Assembly (NCBI GenBank): GCA_003152795.1
Contig: PMBA01000190.1
Location: 1-6,862 of the forward strand
Direction: 5' to 3'
Length of the DNA stretch: 6,862 nucleotides
DNA from: Acidobacteriaceae bacterium
GTDB lineage: Bacteria; Acidobacteriota; Terriglobia; Terriglobales; Acidobacteriaceae
Shown: positions 6,151 to 6,862 of the stretch, piece by piece
Layout of the letters: the number at the start of each line of letters is the position of its first letter
How positions within the stretch are numbered: position 1 is the first letter of the stretch
Made by a program: the position numbers and the translations under genes
Notes under the pieces: generated by a model
What the model was told of the DNA's origin: nothing
Databases searched by the model: none
The model's input: only the letters and a program-made list of their open reading frames with translations

Positions 6151-6308
6151 AGGAGGTGACTAACCTGCAGAAGGGCGCTGAAAACACTGAGGTTTGGTCC
6201 GAAAGGACATCTGACTTCCGTCACTTGGGTCTCTGGCCCTTAGAGTGCGATAGTACAGGCGAGTTGGTCATCCAACCAGACAGTCAAACGGAGACGAGGA
6301 TAATTTAA
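6151..6308 (+). promoter_or_regulatory. Long, potentially structured 5' leader of the pilin gene
   Basis: Several short hairpins can be drawn by eye. They are AGGT/ACCT (6154-6157 with 6163-6166), GTCC-GAAA-GGAC with a GNRA tetraloop (6197-6208), TGAC-TTCC-GTCA (6212-6223) and GTTGG-TCAT-CCAAC (6263-6276). AAGGGC at 6171-6176 can pair with GCCCTT at 6236-6241, closing a multi-branched unit around the two middle hairpins. The last hairpin ends 20 bases before the SD. Together they suggest a regulatory leader, but each stem is only four to six pairs. I do not recognise a known riboswitch; the conserved GEMM-I c-di-GMP core is not apparent. Confidence 0.35.
6296..6300 (+). promoter_or_regulatory. 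Ribosome binding site of the pilin gene
   Basis: GAGGA stands eight bases before the ATG at 6309, followed by an A/T-only spacer (TAATTTAA) likely to leave the start site unpaired. This supports efficient initiation, as expected for a major structural protein. Confidence 0.65.
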
Positions 6309-6785
6309 ATGCGGAAACAAAAGGGCTTTTCACTCATCGAATTGCTGATCGTGGTCGCGATCATTCTGATCATCGCCGCGATTGCCATCCCGAACCTGCT
6401 GCGCGCACGTATTGCGGCGAATGAATCGTCCGCAGTGGCGTCGATTCGCACGCTGAACACAGCGCAGATTTCATACAATTCTGCCTACCCGACGGTCGGC
6501 TTTGCAGCCGGTCTGTCGAATCTGGCGGGCACAAGCTGCGCACCGCCAACCTCGGCTGGCGCTTGCTTGATCGACACGCAGCTGTCTTCTGGCAGCAAGA
6601 GCGGCTATGTGTTCACCATGAGCGGCGTAACCGGAACTCCGGCCTCCACTTATCAGGCGATCGCAACGCCGGCTACTCCGAACCAGACCGGTACGCGCTA
6701 CTTCTGCTCCTTCGCGGATGCCGTCGTGCGCACCAACAGCGTTCTGATCAGCACCTGCGACACAACTCAGAACCCGCTGCAGTAA
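6309..6785 (+). CDS. Type IV pilin (prepilin with N-terminal methylation motif)
   Basis: A 158-residue precursor with a six-residue leader MRKQKG, then FSLIELLIVVAI. Prepilin peptidase should cut between Gly6 and Phe7 and methylate Phe. Glu11 (Glu5 of the mature protein) is the conserved residue for assembly into the filament. The hydrophobic helix runs to about residue 30 and continues as an amphipathic helix (NESSAVASIRTLNTAQISY). The globular part is short. It has four cysteines (77, 86, 133 and 150), enough for two disulfides, and ends with a GTRYFCSFADAVVRTN segment like the final beta region of many acidobacterial and deltaproteobacterial pilins. It stands alone with its own leader and terminator, as major pilin genes often do. 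Assembly genes (pilB, pilC, pilD, pilQ type) are not in the window. Whether it is the major pilin or a minor/pseudopilin cannot be settled, although length, SD and terminator favour an abundant product. Confidence 0.93.
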   Translation: MRKQKGFSLIELLIVVAIILIIAAIAIPNLLRARIAANESSAVASIRTLNTAQISYNSAYPTVGFAAGLSNLAGTSCAPPTSAGACLIDTQLSSGSKSGYVFTMSGVTGTPASTYQAIATPATPNQTGTRYFCSFADAVVRTNSVLISTCDTTQNPLQ

Positions 6786-6795
6786 GTGTGGAATT

Positions 6796-6824
6796 GGCAA
6801 AGTACCTGGGGGAGGGTACAAGCC
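6796..6824 (+). other. Short 3' UTR hairpin after the pilin gene
   Basis: GGC (6796-6798) and GTACC (6802-6806) pair with GGTAC (6815-6819) and GCC (6822-6824). The two stems are separated by an AAA/AA internal loop and capped by an eight-base G-rich loop. It lies between the stop codon and the intrinsic terminator, so it would be part of the mature mRNA 3' end. A role in stability is conceivable but unproven. Confidence 0.35.
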
Positions 6825-6828
6825 TGAG

Positions 6829-6860
6829 AAAAGCAGAGGAGCAATCCTCTGCTTTTTTTT
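6829..6860 (+). terminator. Strong intrinsic terminator of the pilin gene
   Basis: The stem GCAGAGGA / TCCTCTGC around loop GCAA (6841-6844) is perfect and is extended by A-T pairs to 12 bp. It runs directly into eight T residues (6853-6860). This is a classical Rho-independent terminator 43 bases past the pilin stop codon. Confidence 0.93.
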
Positions 6861-6862
6861 CG

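Noticed and set aside
5744..6187. Minus-strand open frame of 147 codons in the oxygenase-pilin gap
   Set aside because: It overlaps the oxygenase N-terminus out of frame, is Pro/Ser-rich with no motif, and crosses repeats and the putative leader.
5127..6308. Plus-strand open frame of 393 codons reaching the pilin start
   Set aside because: Its first two thirds lie antisense to the oxygenase gene and the rest is non-coding leader. It has no domain and no SD, and it only appears because stops are rare in this frame.
6151..6308. GEMM-type c-di-GMP/cGAMP riboswitch in the pilin leader
   Set aside because: The conserved core (GGGCAAACC-like and the paired receptor segments) is not apparent; only generic hairpins are seen.

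Overview
This GC-rich bacterial window carries six protein genes: two tandem M16 metallopeptidase-family genes (the first cut by the left edge), a small lipoprotein, a membrane-bound SpoIIE/RsbU-type phosphatase, a Rieske non-haem iron oxygenase alpha subunit and a type IV pilin. The M16 subfamily with a long charged insertion, the phosphatase architecture and the pilin style resemble those of soil Acidobacteria (Terriglobia-like). That placement comes from memory of families, with no rRNA or search behind it. No tRNA, rRNA, CRISPR array, insertion sequence or phage gene is visible.

Layout. Positions 1-2786 (+) hold the two M16 genes. They overlap by ATGA, and the second has a strong Shine-Dalgarno sequence inside the end of the first. 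The first keeps the zinc site and the second has lost it but keeps the Arg/Tyr pair of the C-terminal half, so they look like a catalytic/non-catalytic pair working in the cell envelope. At 2807-2836 a hairpin separates this operon from the convergent lipoprotein gene (complement 2832-3377). The lipoprotein gene diverges from the phosphatase gene (3488-4666, +), and both have a -10-like hexamer only 10-12 bases before the start codon. The phosphatase gene converges on the oxygenase gene (complement 4788-5870). The gap between them is filled by an inverted pair of arrays, each of four 7-bp units. The oxygenase gene diverges from the pilin gene (6309-6785, +). The intervening ~440 bases hold a third heptamer array within an inverted repeat, an operator-like dyad, and a leader with several possible hairpins. 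A strong intrinsic terminator ends the pilin unit.

The genes do not form one pathway. Apart from the M16 pair, each stands alone with alternating orientation, as in ordinary chromosomal core or accessory sequence. The points most worth a second look are non-coding: the heptamer-array inverted repeats, the pilin leader and the near-leaderless divergent starts. The best protein-level point is the oxygenase, where Glu occupies the position of the usual bridging Asp. I see no convincing new multi-gene system.
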